A stretch of 64,000 bases of DNA. Source: Opisthocomus hoazin. Lineage: Eukaryota; Chordata; Aves; Opisthocomiformes; Opisthocomidae. Positions 49,244 to 62,702 of the stretch are shown piece by piece (within the stretch, counting starts at the first letter, position 1; each line of letters opens with the position of its first letter). The notes beneath the pieces are model-generated. The model worked only from the letters and a program-made list of their open reading frames with translations. It had not been told where the DNA came from and ran no database searches. The translations under genes were made by a program, and so were the position numbers. The stretch spans positions 2,108,001 through 2,172,000 of the forward strand of contig NC_134443.1 in the NCBI RefSeq assembly GCF_030867145.1, read 5' to 3'.

Positions 49244-52200
49244 ATGGCAGCGACCGCCGCCAACCCGGGTGAGCCACGGCGGGGGGTGCGGGCGGCCGCT
49301 CGGCCTGCGGGGGGCGTGGGGCGGCTGGGGGGAGTCGGGCCCGGGGGCCGCGCTGGGGCGTCCCGGGGGCCTGGGGCTGCTGAGGGGCCGCTGAGGGGGA
49401 GGGAGGGGGGGCCGGGGCTGCTGCTGCTGCTGCTGCTGCTGTTGGCAGGGGCCGAGCTGGGCCGGGGGCTGCTGGAGGGGGCCCGGGCCGGGCCGGGCCG
49501 GGGGGGCTTAGGGCTGGGTGGGAGGTGTCAGCCGGGGCTGGAGGCTTGGCGGGGGGAGCCGAGGGCGTTGCCTGGCTGTGGGTCCGGAGGGGCTGGGGGT
49601 GCTGCGAGGGTGGACTGGGCTGGGGGACCCCCGTCAGGAGAACCGGGGGGGCGGCCTGGGGCCGGGGCGCGGAGGGCCTCGGCGTGGGGGGCTCCGGGGG
49701 GTGGAGAGCCGGCGTGGGTGGGTGTCGGGCGGCAGGGACTGTGGAGGGAGCCGCTCCGCGGGGCCGCGGGCCGGGCTGGAGGGGAGGGGAGCGGGGAAGG
49801 AGACGCGGGGCGAGCCCCTTGGGCGGGGGGAGGCGGCCCTGCTGCCCGGGCCCTGCTGCCCGGCGTCGCCCCCCGGGAGGCGGCAGGCAGCTGCGGGGCT
49901 CCCTTGCGTTCGTTGTCCTGCGTGTTGGTTTTAGACTCTTTTTTTGCTGTACGTTTCCTTGAGGTTTCCTTAATTAGCAACAGACAGAACCTGGTGCGCT
50001 GTTTTGCAAAAGGATTTTTGCAAATCCTCTCCCCACCTCTTTCTAAGCTGCTGAGCGGAGCGGCTGGTGCAGAGCCATGGGTGTGAGCGCCTGCCCGCAG
50101 AAAGCAGCACGTTCTGTGACCAAGGGGCAGCTCCCTGCTCAGAGGAGGGGGGAAGCTGGTGGTATCTGATGCTGGCCGAATAAAATTGGGTCTTTTGGCC
50201 TTTATTAGATTTCTGGCTAAATTGCTATGAAATTAGTATGTGTCTGGAACAATCCGGTGCCTGTGAGGTTGTAATGGGTTGGAAACACGGTGACTGAAAT
50301 CGGAATTTGAGCCTCTGTGTTTTTTTGGGGTTGTTTCTTGGCTTGTGGCTTCTGACTGTTCTTGCTTGTGGCTTGAGGCTGGCGAGGTGTTGGGTCGTGT
50401 GAGGTGTTCAGGTTTATCGAGCACTGTCCAATGTGACTTCTGAAGGATGGGTTTTCTTTCGTTCTAACGATATAGGAAGCTTTTGTGGCTTTAAACGTTG
50501 AGAAAACGTGTTGTGTCGTTTGTCTGTGGTGGTTCTGAGGCAAGGGTGCAGAACGGGCGTCTGGAAATACGCGGTCGTGGCTTCACATAATGATCTGAAA
50601 TTCTTTGACAATCACAAGTTAGGAAAAACAAGAATTCCTGATTCATCTTTGCAAAAATATATCTGAAATGGAAACTGTTGGAGTTGTGATCCTGTCCTGC
50701 GGCAAAATGCATTTCTGGCTCACGGCAATGTCCCGTGAAGCGGTGAAGTTACACCAGTTAGTAACATCCTGGTGGGGTATTGGGGGTGGTGTGGGCTGCA
50801 TCGGGGGGTTCATTTCTTCTCCTGCCAGCGGAGTGCTGGCTCAAGGTTTTGCAGTTTGGCGGGCAAAGGATGCGTAGCTAAATGTAGAGCAGAAAAAAAT
50901 GCTGCTGTTTGGGGTGAGAACGGAAAAAGTATGTTATGAGCCAGCTCTGTAAGAATCCAGTGGATGGAGAAGGGAAGATACTCGTGGCTTTAGACTGTTG
51001 GTGTATTGCAGAGTGTTTAGGTAAGTGTAGTCTTTGGAGCTGCGTGGTATTTTGCATAATAGGAAAGTTTTAAACCAATTTGCAAGGAAAAGAGAAAGAA
51101 CTTTCCACATCTGTGATTAATATTTGTAACTACAGGCAGCCTGACAGACTTGGCCCTTTTAAACAGAGCGGGGAAAATACTTACAGTCTGCATAAGCATT
51201 ATATGCGTAGAGATTATTAGTAAAAAAAATTACATGTGAAAATTCTTCGTTAGGAGCTGGGTTGTCTTGATGTTGAAAAAAAGGGCTGTGGGGCTCCAGT
51301 GAGTACCGGGTGGTGCCCCCGAACACGCTGGATGTCCTCGCAGCTTGAGCAGGCTGTGACGAGAGGTGGGAAAACTGACCACAGAAATAGGCTGGAACTT
51401 ACCCGTGTGTTCAAACTTGTTGGAAAAATAAGTTGGAACTCAGTTCAAGTGTTCAAACTGCAGCTTGCGGTCAGTGTCCTGCTGTCCTGGGCGTTCTGTC
51501 CTTCCTCGAAATGCGGCCTGGGCGCAGCAGGTCAGCTCAGAAACCCGTGAGAGGGGGGATAAAGCCCTGCTCCGTTTTCAGATCAACGTATTGAAGAATA
51601 AAACTGCAGAAGCTTTCTGCCCCCTCATCTTTCCGACGGTGAGGTGAGCCCCCGCACAGTTTACTGGTGGTATTTAACTGGAAAAGGCTTAAATTGTGAA
51701 GAGTGCTAGACGGAAAGCTTTCAGTTGTGCCAATTTAACCAAGTTTTGTGTTGTCAAAATCACCTGGTTAGGAATGAAGAGAGAACAGGCTCCACTAACC
51801 AGGAGGAAATGAGGAGGGATTAAAAAAAAAGTGGCTTGCCTTACTTGCATTACTTCGCAGGTTTTAATATTAACTTGGGTTATTAGGACACTTCTGATGC
51901 TGGCTGGGTAAGTACATGATTGATCAGCCTCACTGCAAACATTTACTTTCATGAATGCGTGGCTTGAAAGTGGAGGATGCGTTCTTTTCTATGTTTTCTG
52001 AGTTAATTTCTGTAATGTTTCTCAGAGGAGGTTCCTGTGGAGGTGAAAGTGCTGAGCTGGCATTGCATGGGAAGTTCAAACAACAAACCCCCCCCCCCCC
52101 CCCCTACTTAAAAAAATGAATCTCTGTAAGGTACCTGAGACACAGAAATTGAGACACTTTGTAGATACAGAGCCGTGTGTGCTGCTCAGCCCGAAGCCTG

Positions 52201-55200
52201 AGAGCTGCGAGGGAAATGCAGGCGTTGGCTGAAGGAGTAGGCTGGTTGCCTCGGCAGCTGCCACCTGCCCCCAGACCTGCTCAAAGCTGCCGTGGCTTTT
52301 TGGGGAGCACGGTGACGTTTGAACTGAACCTTGCTACGCTAAAATGTGCTGGCTGGGACGGAGCCTGCTGAACAGCCGTGTGCTAAAGCTCCGCAGCAGG
52401 AGCTGCCGTTTTCACTGTGCTTCGTGCCGTGCCTGGCTGTAGTAGCCTAAGTGGTACAATAAAAATGCACTTAAGAGCTACGGCAGGCCCATCGCGTAAA
52501 TCACAGTTTGGAATATTTTCTGTGACCGGATTTCTGGAGCTCTTTCACTGCTGAGATGCCAGCAGTTGCCACAGAGCCTTTCCCCAAGCCTGGCTCTCGA
52601 GATGAGGTTCCCTTTGCAGTCTTCCAGCCTATTCTATTCTGGGTCGACCTGTTGGCTGAGCTGCGCTTGCAGATTTATATTCAGTTACAAATGCAGTTCT
52701 GTAATTTCTCCACGCTGCCTCTGCTTATCTCTTCTGGCCTTAATTAGATTGAACACATGTGAAAGGCAAGCGGGGATTGGTTCTGGAAAGGGCTGGGGCA
52801 GAGACCGAACAAGGACGTTGCCTGCTGGGGCAGTGACTCTACGAACCCCCCCCGCCCTGAGAGAGATCAGCGTCTGGTGACATGTCTGATTTTTGAAGAA
52901 GCTTGTGTCCAAGGAATATCTTCACTGCCTCAGCGTGAGCTGGATAGGCTGCAAAGCTGGGCAGAGAGGAACCTGATGAGGTTCAACAAAGGCAAATGCA
53001 GGGTCCTGCACCTGGGGAGGAACAACCTCATGCACCAGTACAGGCTTGGGGCGGACCTGCTGGAGAGCAGCTCTGTGGAGAGGGACCTGGGCGTCCTGGT
53101 GGACGACAGGTTAACCATGAGCCAGCAGTGTGCCCTGGGTGCCAAGAAAGCCAGTGGGATCCTGGGGTGCATCAAGAAGAGTGTGGCCAGCAGGACGAGG
53201 GAGGTTCTCCTTCCCCTCTACACTGCCCTGGTGAGGCCCCATCTGCAGTGCTGTGTCCAGTTCTGGGCTCCCCAGTTCAAGAAAGATGAAGAGCTACTGG
53301 AGAGAGTCCAGCAGAGGGCTACGAGGATGAGGAGGGGACTGGAGCATCTCTCCTACGAGGAGAGGCTGAGGGAGCTGAGCTTGTTCAGCCTGGAGAAGAG
53401 AAGGCTGCGAGGGGACCTTATAAATGCCTACAAATATCTGCAGGGTGGGGGTCAGGAGGATGGGGCCAAGCTCTTTCCAGTGGTGGCCAGCGACAGGACA
53501 AGGGGCAACGGGCACAAACTGAAGCAGAGGAAGCTCCAGCTGAACCCGAGGAAGAACTTCTTCCCTCTGAGGGTGCCGGAGCCCTGGCCCAGGCTGCCCA
53601 GGGAGGCTGTGGAGTCTCCTTCTCTGGAGATATTCCAACCCCCCTGGCCGCGGTGCTGTGCAGCCTGCTCTGGGTGACCCTGCTTGGGCAGGGGGTTGGG
53701 CTGGGGGACCCATGGAGGGCCCTGCCAACCCCGACCATTCTGTGATTCTGTGATTCTGTTGTCATTTTGGCGCAGTTGTGCTCGCTGCCTCAGGTGTCAG
53801 CGTGTTGAGTCAGAGCGAAGCAGCCTGATAGCTGGGAACTGCTCGCTCCTGCTGTGAACATCTGATCAGCAGCTGCCCCGGTGACCGGAGCTCGAAGTTG
53901 TGAACTGGTGTTTCACAGGTTCTGATGCACCAGGCTGTCTCGGAATCGGTTGCCTCCACGAGCAGCGCCTTGGGCTCGGGTTGCCTGCGATACTCGCGTC
54001 TTGCCTTTGCGCTGGGAGCCGGGGGCTCTCCGGGGCAGCGGTGGGGGGGTTTCTGTGCAGTGCCCGCTCTGCTCACCGTGGGCACCCGGGCCGGTGGATG
54101 GCCCGAGAGCGCCTGCGCTGGGGACACCCTCGCCCCTGCCCGGCCGTCGTGGCCAAGCTGCTGGAGCTTGCAGTGGTAGGCGGCTTCCATCAGGTCCGCG
54201 CTGACCTCGGCATGATCCTGCTGTGCGGCCTGCGCGGGGACTGGGGGAGAACGGGGGTTCTGAAGGGAGCTTTGCCTTAGTGCGAGTCTCCTGGAAATAC
54301 TGCAGGGTGAAGAAGGGAGACCTCTTCCCACCCGCCTGCCCCGTGCGCTCCCTGGTTTTGGGGTGAGGATGTGGTAGAGAGGCCAGGGGGTCATGTGAAA
54401 GAGCACGTAACCATTTGATGCTCTCCCTCGGTATGCAGAGCCAAATATTTCCATTTCATGTTACCAACTCTCAAGATATTTTATTTTCTTCCACTTGTGA
54501 AAGGGCACGTTGTACCACGAGGGGCAAATGTTTCCGAGGTGAAGCTGAAGCACGAGGCAGAGTGGTTCCGTCGAGCGATGCTGCTGGGAGGTGCTAGTCC
54601 ACGCAGGAGGCTCCTGAGAAACAGCAGAGGCTCAGATGAGGCCTTCAAAAACAAAGATGCCCTCCCTCCCCCTCAACCCTGTTTAAAAGTTGATTTGCAG
54701 AGGAACAGCGCAGTGTCACTTCCTTCCCCTGCCCGAAAGCGGAAATTCCTTTCTCCTTCATAAAATGATTATCTGCTGTGCTCCAGAAACTTCATTTCTG
54801 TTCAGATCGTGGCATTTAAATATGTGTGCTGAACAGCTGCGGGCTCCCTGGGGCGGAGGAATAAACCTTGGCACCCGATGTGCTTTCACTGGGGCCATGC
54901 TCCACTGAACAAAGAGCTTTGCCATCAGCCCTGTCTGCACCTTGGGCCTTCACTTAGCCGTGAGGGAAGGAGCACGGAGGGGTCCAAGCGCTCTGAGATC
55001 GAGTGGGGAGGAGATGGGAAGGTCGGTGGTGCCAGCGTGGAGGATGGAGCGTGCGGAAGGCCGACCTCCGTTGATTCTAAACGCATCACGTCGGCTGGCT
55101 TGCCTTCCTCAGGCAGCGCCCGGTGTCCTGGCAGGGCCTGCAGGTACTCGCTACGCTAACCGCAGGTAGGCTGCTGTCTGGGGAAGGTCGCTGTCCGTAC

Positions 55201-58200
55201 CCGATTCTTTGTTCTCCGGTTTTTTTGGAAGCTTCTGAGGAGCCTCGTGTTTTATTGCTGTAGTGAGTGTAGAAACTGGGCGTGCTCGCTCACGCCGGTG
55301 TTCGGGACGGGGGTTGTTGGCCCCTTCAGCTGCCGAGCGCTGGGCTGGGTGCTTATTCCGTGTTTTGGTCACCCCGGGGACATGCTGTGGACTGGGGAGG
55401 GAGAAACTTCTTCAGCAGTGCCAGCTGCTTGGAGGAACACAAACTGGGCAGGGAGAGGGAGTAGCAGAGGCTAGCAAATAATACTGTGGTACAGGACAGT
55501 TTTCATTCGTTGTTTTTTTTTTTTGATTCTTTGTTTTTTTGGGGGGGCAAGAACCAGCAGGAGTTTTGGCATGTTTGCTGAGAGCTGGAGCGGTCACTGC
55601 GAGCCAGCTGTGGCCCAGCCACGCCGCGGAGGTGGCCGGGCTGCTGCACAGCTCCGCTCGTAGCAGCCAGCGAACCACTGTCAGTGCTGCTGAGATTGAA
55701 CTGCTGCTGGATCGCAGTCGGACTTCAGGAACTGTAAAAATACTCGTTAAACCCAGATGTACCTAAGGTGTTGAAAACAGATTTTTTTTTTTTTTCCCTT
55801 CCCCGTTGTTGTGTGCGGAATACAAACGGCTGAGTGTGATGTTTGATGAGGTGAGAAGTGAAAATGGGCACTGCTGCACAGAAGCTTGCTGTGGCAGAGC
55901 TCTCCGTTACTTGTCCAGCAACAACCTTGTGGTCTTGGCCAAGCCAAGATTTGGCGGCCTCGCTGCCTGAGCCCGGATTTGTGGCCGCGTTTGTTAAACC
56001 TGCCTTCGATTCTGTGCTTCGTCCCGCCAGTTCTGGCAGCAGTTGGTGCGTAAGCAGCTCTCGGGGTCCGGTACCACTTCGCTGTGGTTTGGGAACCCCA
56101 GCAATAGGCTTTTTTGTGTGTGTTGTTGGATTTGGTTTTTTTGGTCCCCTCCACTTTGATAAAACAGAAGTGGTTTTCTACCTTCAAGGCACTCCGCGCA
56201 GCTTGGTTTGCAAAGATTGCGGTGGAGATTCTCTGGCTGGAGGAACTGTTTGGGTTGCAGGCTAGCAGTTGGGTAGCAGGAAACTTAAAAACCTGTAACC
56301 ATTAAAACCAGTACAGAGCTGACTTACTCAGAAACATGAAAAAATGCCTTAGAACCTGTTTAAAAACTCTGGTTCTGGTGCAGGTCAGACCGTGTTAACG
56401 TAGAAGAACGTTGAATGCGGCTCTCGTGGCGATGTTATGACATGGTCTCAGTTTAAGCCGTGCTGAGCAAGCTTTGAACAGCTACAGAGCCTGTTGTCTG
56501 TGCTCCTCAGCACCTGGGAGTAGGGAGATGCCCCCATATGCCAGAAAGGGCTTATTTTCATGTCTTAAAGTAGACTTTTTATTTTTTCAACTGTTGTATC
56601 CACGTGGAACCTCTCACAGAAGCAGGACTGCAGCGCTGGGTGGCATGGTCTCACCAGTTCCACACTTCTGGAGAGCATTACCTGCCTGTGTCATCCTTAA
56701 AAAGCATTGATGGGGTTCCCTTCTGCTTATGCAACTTTTCTACACGTAAAACCCAAGGTTTTTAGCTCCAAGCAAGGCTGCCATCGTGCTCGATGGAGGT
56801 AGGCTCGGTTCTTCCCCGCAGTGACGTTCTGTTGCGCTGGGTGCGTGGCCGGTTGCGGAGGGGCGCAGGCAGAGACTGGGAATCGTGCCTGTGGTGCCCG
56901 CAGGTCGGTACCGCTGGAGAAGAGAAACGGCTGTCTGAGAGACCGTGGCTTTCCAGGTGCCTGAAAAGCGTCTTGGTTGATCCCAGCTCAGACTGGGGAC
57001 TAAGCCCCCTCCGAGGGGCGGCGGCGGTGTGATTAGGCAGCTCCTCTCCTGCCCTGCTGCGTAGGAGCGTGGGCCCAGCCCCTGCCCACGGTCCCAGCAG
57101 GCTCCTCCTCTGTCTCAGAGGAGACCACATCTCTCAGTTCAGCCATCTAAGCTTTGGAGCTTGTGAAACCAGCGTGTGCTCCGAGCTTGGAACGGACCCT
57201 CGGTGCGGGCTCTGGAGAGGCAGCAGATGAGAGGCCTGGAAGCACACACTGCAGAGTCGATCCACAGCAGATGCTGAAACGCGGTCGCTGCTAATGGGAG
57301 CTGTATGTGGAGGGTACTCCACCCTCTGAACTAAAGGGCGGTTTGGCGTGGTACTGGTTTATTCTCTTCTTTTCCACTCTCCTCTTTAGAAATGGCATCA
57401 GATGTTTCCTCGCTGGGTGCAGCCGTCAGCTCCGGGAACCCCGGACCGGGTGCGCAGGCTGGAGGAGCCATCGTTCAGAGAGCCAACAAGAGGCGTCCCG
57501 GGTGAGTGTGTGCAGTGTGGCTTTTGCTTTTTTGGGGAGGGGGGGTGTGTGAAGTGTATTTTTGAGGAAGCATTGTTCTCTTGTGATGAGGAAACTTGTC
57601 TACTTCTAAGCAAAGAAGTTGCTGGTTCCTTCAGGCGCGCTGTGTCCGGTCCCTTTACTGTGCAGTGGTATGCTTTACGCCCATCACACGCATGAAAGCC
57701 CGGTTCTGTACTGCATATAAAAAGAGAGGATTGAAAAGTTGAGTTGCACCTCGCAGGAGAAGAGGGTTGCTCCCCGAGGCCGGGAACAGGAGTCCCTGCA
57801 GCCGCGGGACGAGCCGTTTGGTGTGAGAGAGGGAGAGGAACAGAGAACGTGAATACTGGGGCCTTACTCAAACCTTCGCAACTGTGCCCGCGCTGGGAGA
57901 GGGCGGGGGGAAGCTGCAGTGTGCTTGTGGTAGGCTTTTTGTTTGCTGAAGATGCCTTTGCAAATTAAAAGGGTATTGAGTGGCTTCTCTTAAATTCCTG
58001 GCACAAGAAATTTCCTCTTAATTTTCAAGCTAATTAAAATCTCTCCCTGCCCCCCCCCAGTCACTCAGGCCCTTTCCTTCAGCTCCATTTGCTGATGCTC
58101 CCACTCCCTGCAGCTCCTCCCAGGCTGTCTGCTGCGTGTTCCTCGCACTTCATTTGCAAACACGCATGCTGCTCTGCGGCATCTACACGCCAGTTTTCCG

Positions 58201-61200
58201 TCCTGAAAGGGAGCGCAGCGAAAAGCCTTGCCTCCGTCCTCCCACGTACCCTTGTTGGAAATGGCTTTTTGACCCTGTTAGAACAAACACAGTGACGTCG
58301 TCTGCCACTGAACTACGGGCACTACCGATGCAGGTCATCAGACTGAACTTTAACTCTTGAAGTATTTTGCCCTCCTCTTTTTTTTTTTTCTTTTTGAACA
58401 CAACCGATCCAAGCGTCTGAGTTGGGAGCGCTCCATTTATAGGCTGTTGGTCGGTCCCTTGAGCAGCAGCTGAGGCAGCCAGTCGGGCTTCAGATCGTTG
58501 CTATGAGATCCAGAGCTTTTGGAACAGGAGGTTGTGGTGCTCCAAGTGGGCTTTCTCTCTTTTGCACTGTTTCCTTGCTCTGTTTTTGATAGACATGTGA
58601 AGGAAGTCCACTTCTAGACCTTTTGGGTTGTTTCACGTTAGCCCCTGGGATTTTTTTAATCTTCCTTTCCAGAATCACCTGCATCCCTGTAGGGACAGAC
58701 TGAAAAGCAACCTCTAAAGAAGAAACCACTTGGTTAGTAATTATCTTCTTGCTTCTGTTTTTCAGGCTTGATTTTGATGATGATGGAGAAGGGAACAGTA
58801 AATTCCTCAGGTGAGGGAGAATCTTGCACCCAGAAGTTCCTGTTGTGTGGTCTAGGTGTGTCTGCATTTCCCCTGGAGCAGGAGCTTGCTGCTCCGGTGG
58901 CTTTTCCTCTCAGCAGCGCAGAGGGAAGTGGGGGGAGGCTGAAGGAGGCAGTGCTCTGCTTCTCAAACTCTTCCCTTTCTCCTAGTCAGCAGTATTCCTC
59001 CGTCCTTGCAGCTGATGCCACAGCAAAGCTGCTGTGCACGTGGGGCCTGTGAGCCCGCCGAGGGGCCCACGCTGGGAGGGAGTCCCGTTATGGCTTTGGA
59101 CACAGTCTCCATCCCAGGTCTCCCTGGCAGGCCCCGTAGCGAGATGAGGCTGAAGAAGGGAGCCCTGCAAGCCCTGGGTTGCAGCGGTGTGGCCGAACTC
59201 CGCGATGACGTTGCTGCGTTCGATACTGGCATCTCAAAAGATCAGATAGTTCCCATGAACGCTTCCAGCAATCCGCTGGTGATTCCAGCACAGCAATAGG
59301 CGTGCTGCTGCTGGCCGAGCCCTGGTGATTGTGGAGATAAATCTTCTGCCGGATAGCTTATCGGCACGGCAGCGTGGTGCTGAGCTTTTGTTAGTGCCTC
59401 AGACACGTGTTCCTTAATTCTCATCTGTTGTAAGGATGCTTCAGCAACAGAGACGTCCTTGCTCCCGAGGAACTGGTGAGGCTGCAAGTATCTCCTCTCG
59501 TGATCCATCTGGCAAGCAGAGTTGGAAGGCCTTGTGTTGTTTATTTGTAGTCTCGCTACATGGTTTAGGGTTGGACAGCTCTAACGAGACTGGGAGTCCG
59601 AATGTTACAGCCTTGAAAAGCTGACCGCGGAGTGGCTTTGAGGTGGTGATGGGCCTGGTGAACATAGGCTTTGCCTGCTGAGATCCTGTGGGTGAGGGTC
59701 CTGATGGGGCTGGCGGTGTCTTCAAAGTGCGGTTTAACCTCTGTCTGTGTGGTTGTGCTTAAATTACAGAGTGTGATGCCGTTGTCTTTGATAGGAACGT
59801 GAAGTGGTGGATGTTGTCAAGGTGATAAATATAATTAAACTGTAGTCTTTTAACCAGATAAATGGAGAGTATGGTTCTGGATTGCCTACGCACAGCAGAG
59901 TTTGCCTTTTTAACACCAGGCCTTTTTTGTGTGATTTATTAAACCTCGTTCTTCTCCCAGTGTCCTTGGGAAAGAAGTAAGTGTAAACGCTTTACGAACT
60001 CTGCTTCCTCTCCCTCTTCTCCCAGGTGTGATGATGACCCGATGCCAAATGATAAAGAGAGATTTGCCAGGTAAGAATCTGCTCAATGCAGTTTTGAAAC
60101 TTTTGGTGCCAAACCACCTTAATGTAAGAGAGATCCTGCATTCTCGCTAGCGGTTAGATTTCTCCCTTTGAAGGAAGGTGCGCCAGAGGGTCCAGACTCT
60201 TCCCTTGATGTTTTGTGGACCAGTTTGTTATGGGTGGGGAGAAATTGTGTTCTTCTTTTTCAACATTTCTTTCAGCTGCTGCCTCGGACTCTGCTTCTTT
60301 TCTCCTGCTCAGATACAAGTTTCGTGCTTATTTCCTGGCAGATGTTGTGGTTTGTGTGTTGTGTGGGGAGTCAGGCAGAAGCTTCCGCTGTAAATGGGGG
60401 ATGTCCCAGAGATCGGAGTGTGCAGTAACATCACAGGCGATATTTTGGCTCTGATGGTCGACGTGTTGGTGTCTCAGAGTTGCTCTGTACCATCTAGTAC
60501 TGGGACTGACCTCAGGGTATTTTTACAGCCCTCCGAAGCCCATGGTACTCAATCTAAATATTTCATGGGTTTATTTTGTGTTGATGTATGAAGTTTTTCC
60601 CAAAGTGAGGTTCTTTTGTGTGTATTCCAAGTGGTGTAAAGTGCAGGGCATCCCCTCAGCGCGAAGGCACATCATGTCGTGCCTTGCTGAGAGGTAAAAT
60701 GAGCAAATACAGAATAATGGCCAAGGCACTATGCTTAGCAGCTCGTCTGAAGGAGGGGTCTGACTTCAGCAGTTCCTGAAGTTGGAGTTAAAATTCAAGT
60801 GATTGAGGACACTGGGGAAAGGGCTGCCCAGCGTGTTGCGCAAGGAGCCTGAGGGTCAGCAGGGCAGATCAGGGATGGTGTTGGGTGCAGGGGCCTTCCC
60901 CGGTGATTTCACAGAAGTCATGCACTGAATCCAGTGGTCTAGAAGTAAAGGCTTTGCAAAATGTCTGTCCTGTGATGTTTCAGCCAGAGCTATAAACCTG
61001 TGCCAGAGTCTCAAGGCAGAGAGGGAAGAATTGCAAGGCCACAATTTCAGATTGCTGTCGTCTGCCAGAGGGTTAGTAGGGACTTCTAAGCTGGGGTTCT
61101 CCAGCTCTTTAAACGACTTGACTTGTTCTGAGGTCGAGCAGATTAGAAATGTGCTTGCCAGCCCACGTCGAATAACTTTGTTCCCTAGTGCGAGTCATAA

Positions 61201-62702
61201 GCTCTGGGAGCTGAAGGTGCAGCAGACCTCATAATGCATTTCAGTGCTAAGGTAATGCAGAATACCGAAAAAGCACGTGCTGTAGGCAAGCGTTGCAGTG
61301 CTGAGCAGCTTCATGGCCCTTCAAGTTAAAAATTCTGCTCCGTCGCTGTGCGGTGCCATGTCTGGGGTGGGATCCCGGCTGCCTGTGACCCTGTTAATAC
61401 ACACCTGGCAGGCGAGGAAGGAATAAACAGAGAAACAAAGCACTGAATGTCACTTCTGAATTGCAAAGGCCCAGAGCTTCTGCCTCTGGTGGGCCGTCAG
61501 CAGTACCTGCGTGCTCAAACGTAGGTATTATCGCTGGCCGTTCCTGGCTGACACGGCAAGGACGGCAGCAGGAGGTGAAGAGCGGTGACAGTTGTCAGGG
61601 TTAGCGTGCTGCGGCCCCCAGTGCGGCCGCGAGCGCAGCGTGGCACAGCTCCCCTCCGCGTCTGTGCCCCTCGGCCTGCCCGCAGCTCGCAGAGCTGTTC
61701 GGGGCTCCTCGTGTTGTGCTCCTCAGCTCTGGCAGCCCTCACTTTCCAGCGTGTTCTTCCCTCCTCAGATGATGAGACACAAAACAGAGCGTGGAAGTGG
61801 ACAGGAGTACTTCTGAGTACTGTGCTAAAACCTGTTTGAAGCGGAAGGGTACCACAGCTGAGCAATGCTACAAACACCTCCTGTCCTCCATAAATCCACG
61901 GCGTGTGCTCTAGATGCTCAGCCCCTGAGACTGCCTGCCTGCCTTACTGGGCACGTGTGGTACCTTCTCCTTTCCTGGCGGTAGCTTTTGGGGGGTTATT
62001 TGTTTTCCAAGGCAGCTGCACCTCAAGGAGGAAAACTTAAACCATCAGCCGCTGTAAAACTAGGTTTGCAGATTCCTCTGCCCTGAAAGCAAAGTGCGTG
62101 CAGGTTGGTGGGGTCGGCTGTGCCCTGTGTGGGTGACGTGCGTGACATCGCTGTGTGCTGTTGGTCGTGTAACTGTCTCCACTGTGGTGTCCTGAGCAGC
62201 GCTGCGAAAGTGGTGTTAGCTGTGAATCTGTCCCGTTGGTGAATTTTGGGTTTTTTTTCCCTGCTTTTCTGATCTGTTCATGCTATCAAAGAGGCTGTTG
62301 TTTTCAGGTTTTTTACTTTTAAAGACAGAGTAGTTTAATGTGACTGGGACTCTAATTCCTAGCTCTGCCAGTGGCCTCTGAATGTTGCACAGAACAATCT
62401 GCGCCTCGGTGGTGTGTAAGGCAGCGCTGCCCCTCGCCCGCTTTGCAGTCGTGGTAAGCTCTGAAGGCTTCCGAGCAGGGCGGGTAGCGGGCACCCGCTC
62501 AACATGTAACGCTGCAGACTAACGGCTGCTTTGTTTTACGGAATTGCTCCTCTGCAAAACAGGCGTGTCGGTAGGCTGGGTTTCCTACTACATCTTCCCA
62601 TTTTTCATTTCTTTAAACTTTTTCCATTTTAGCTTAGATCGCTGATTTTATTTTTAGGTCTGATGATGAACAGAGTTCAGCGGATAAGGAGAGACTTGCC
62701 AG
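49244..62702 (+). CDS. ARNT: ARNT (HIF-1 beta), first five coding exons (partial, runs off right edge)
   Basis: bHLH-PAS nuclear partner of AHR, HIF-1 alpha and SIM proteins. Exons: 49244-49268 (MAATAANP), 57390-57501, 58766-58810, 60026-60070 and 62658-62702. Residues read M-A-A-T-A-A-N-P, then [18 protein letters not shown], the NLS region [12 protein letters not shown], then [28 protein letters not shown] and [14 protein letters not shown], all in phase. This closely follows human ARNT residues 1-91 and includes the alternatively used 15-residue exon with the CK2-type serine. The bHLH exon is not in the remaining 1.3 kb. Intron 1 is about 8.1 kb, the longest in the window, and holds a CR1 copy. 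Confidence 0.96.
49269..52929 (+). other. ARNT intron 1, left part
   Basis: G-rich on the sense strand to about 49880, then AT-richer unique sequence. It contains a CTG run (49418-49443) and a poly-C run of about 17 bases (52088-52104). No gene is recognised. Confidence 0.5.
49418..49443 (+). repeat. (CTG)n triplet repeat
   Basis: Eight to nine uninterrupted CTG units on the ARNT sense strand, about 150 bp into intron 1. Confidence 0.9.
52930..53762 (+). mobile_element. CR1 LINE, 5'-truncated
   Basis: About 830 bp of the 3' part of a CR1 non-LTR retrotransposon in the same orientation as ARNT. It encodes the C-terminal end of ORF2 downstream of the reverse transcriptase core: [20 protein letters not shown], then [39 protein letters not shown] and [20 protein letters not shown]. 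It ends in the characteristic CR1 tail of ATTCTGTG repeats (53737-53760). The frame is open for over 700 bp to a stop at about 53677, so divergence is modest. 5' truncation and lack of target-site duplication are normal for the family. Not a host gene; the subfamily cannot be named by eye. Confidence 0.95.
53763..57389 (+). other. ARNT intron 1, right part
   Basis: Unique sequence with T runs near 55514-55525 and 55779-55795. No gene or further mobile element is recognised. Confidence 0.5.

Noticed and set aside
52877-53677. 266-codon plus-strand frame as a host gene
   Set aside because: It is the 3' end of CR1 LINE ORF2, followed by the CR1 tail repeats.
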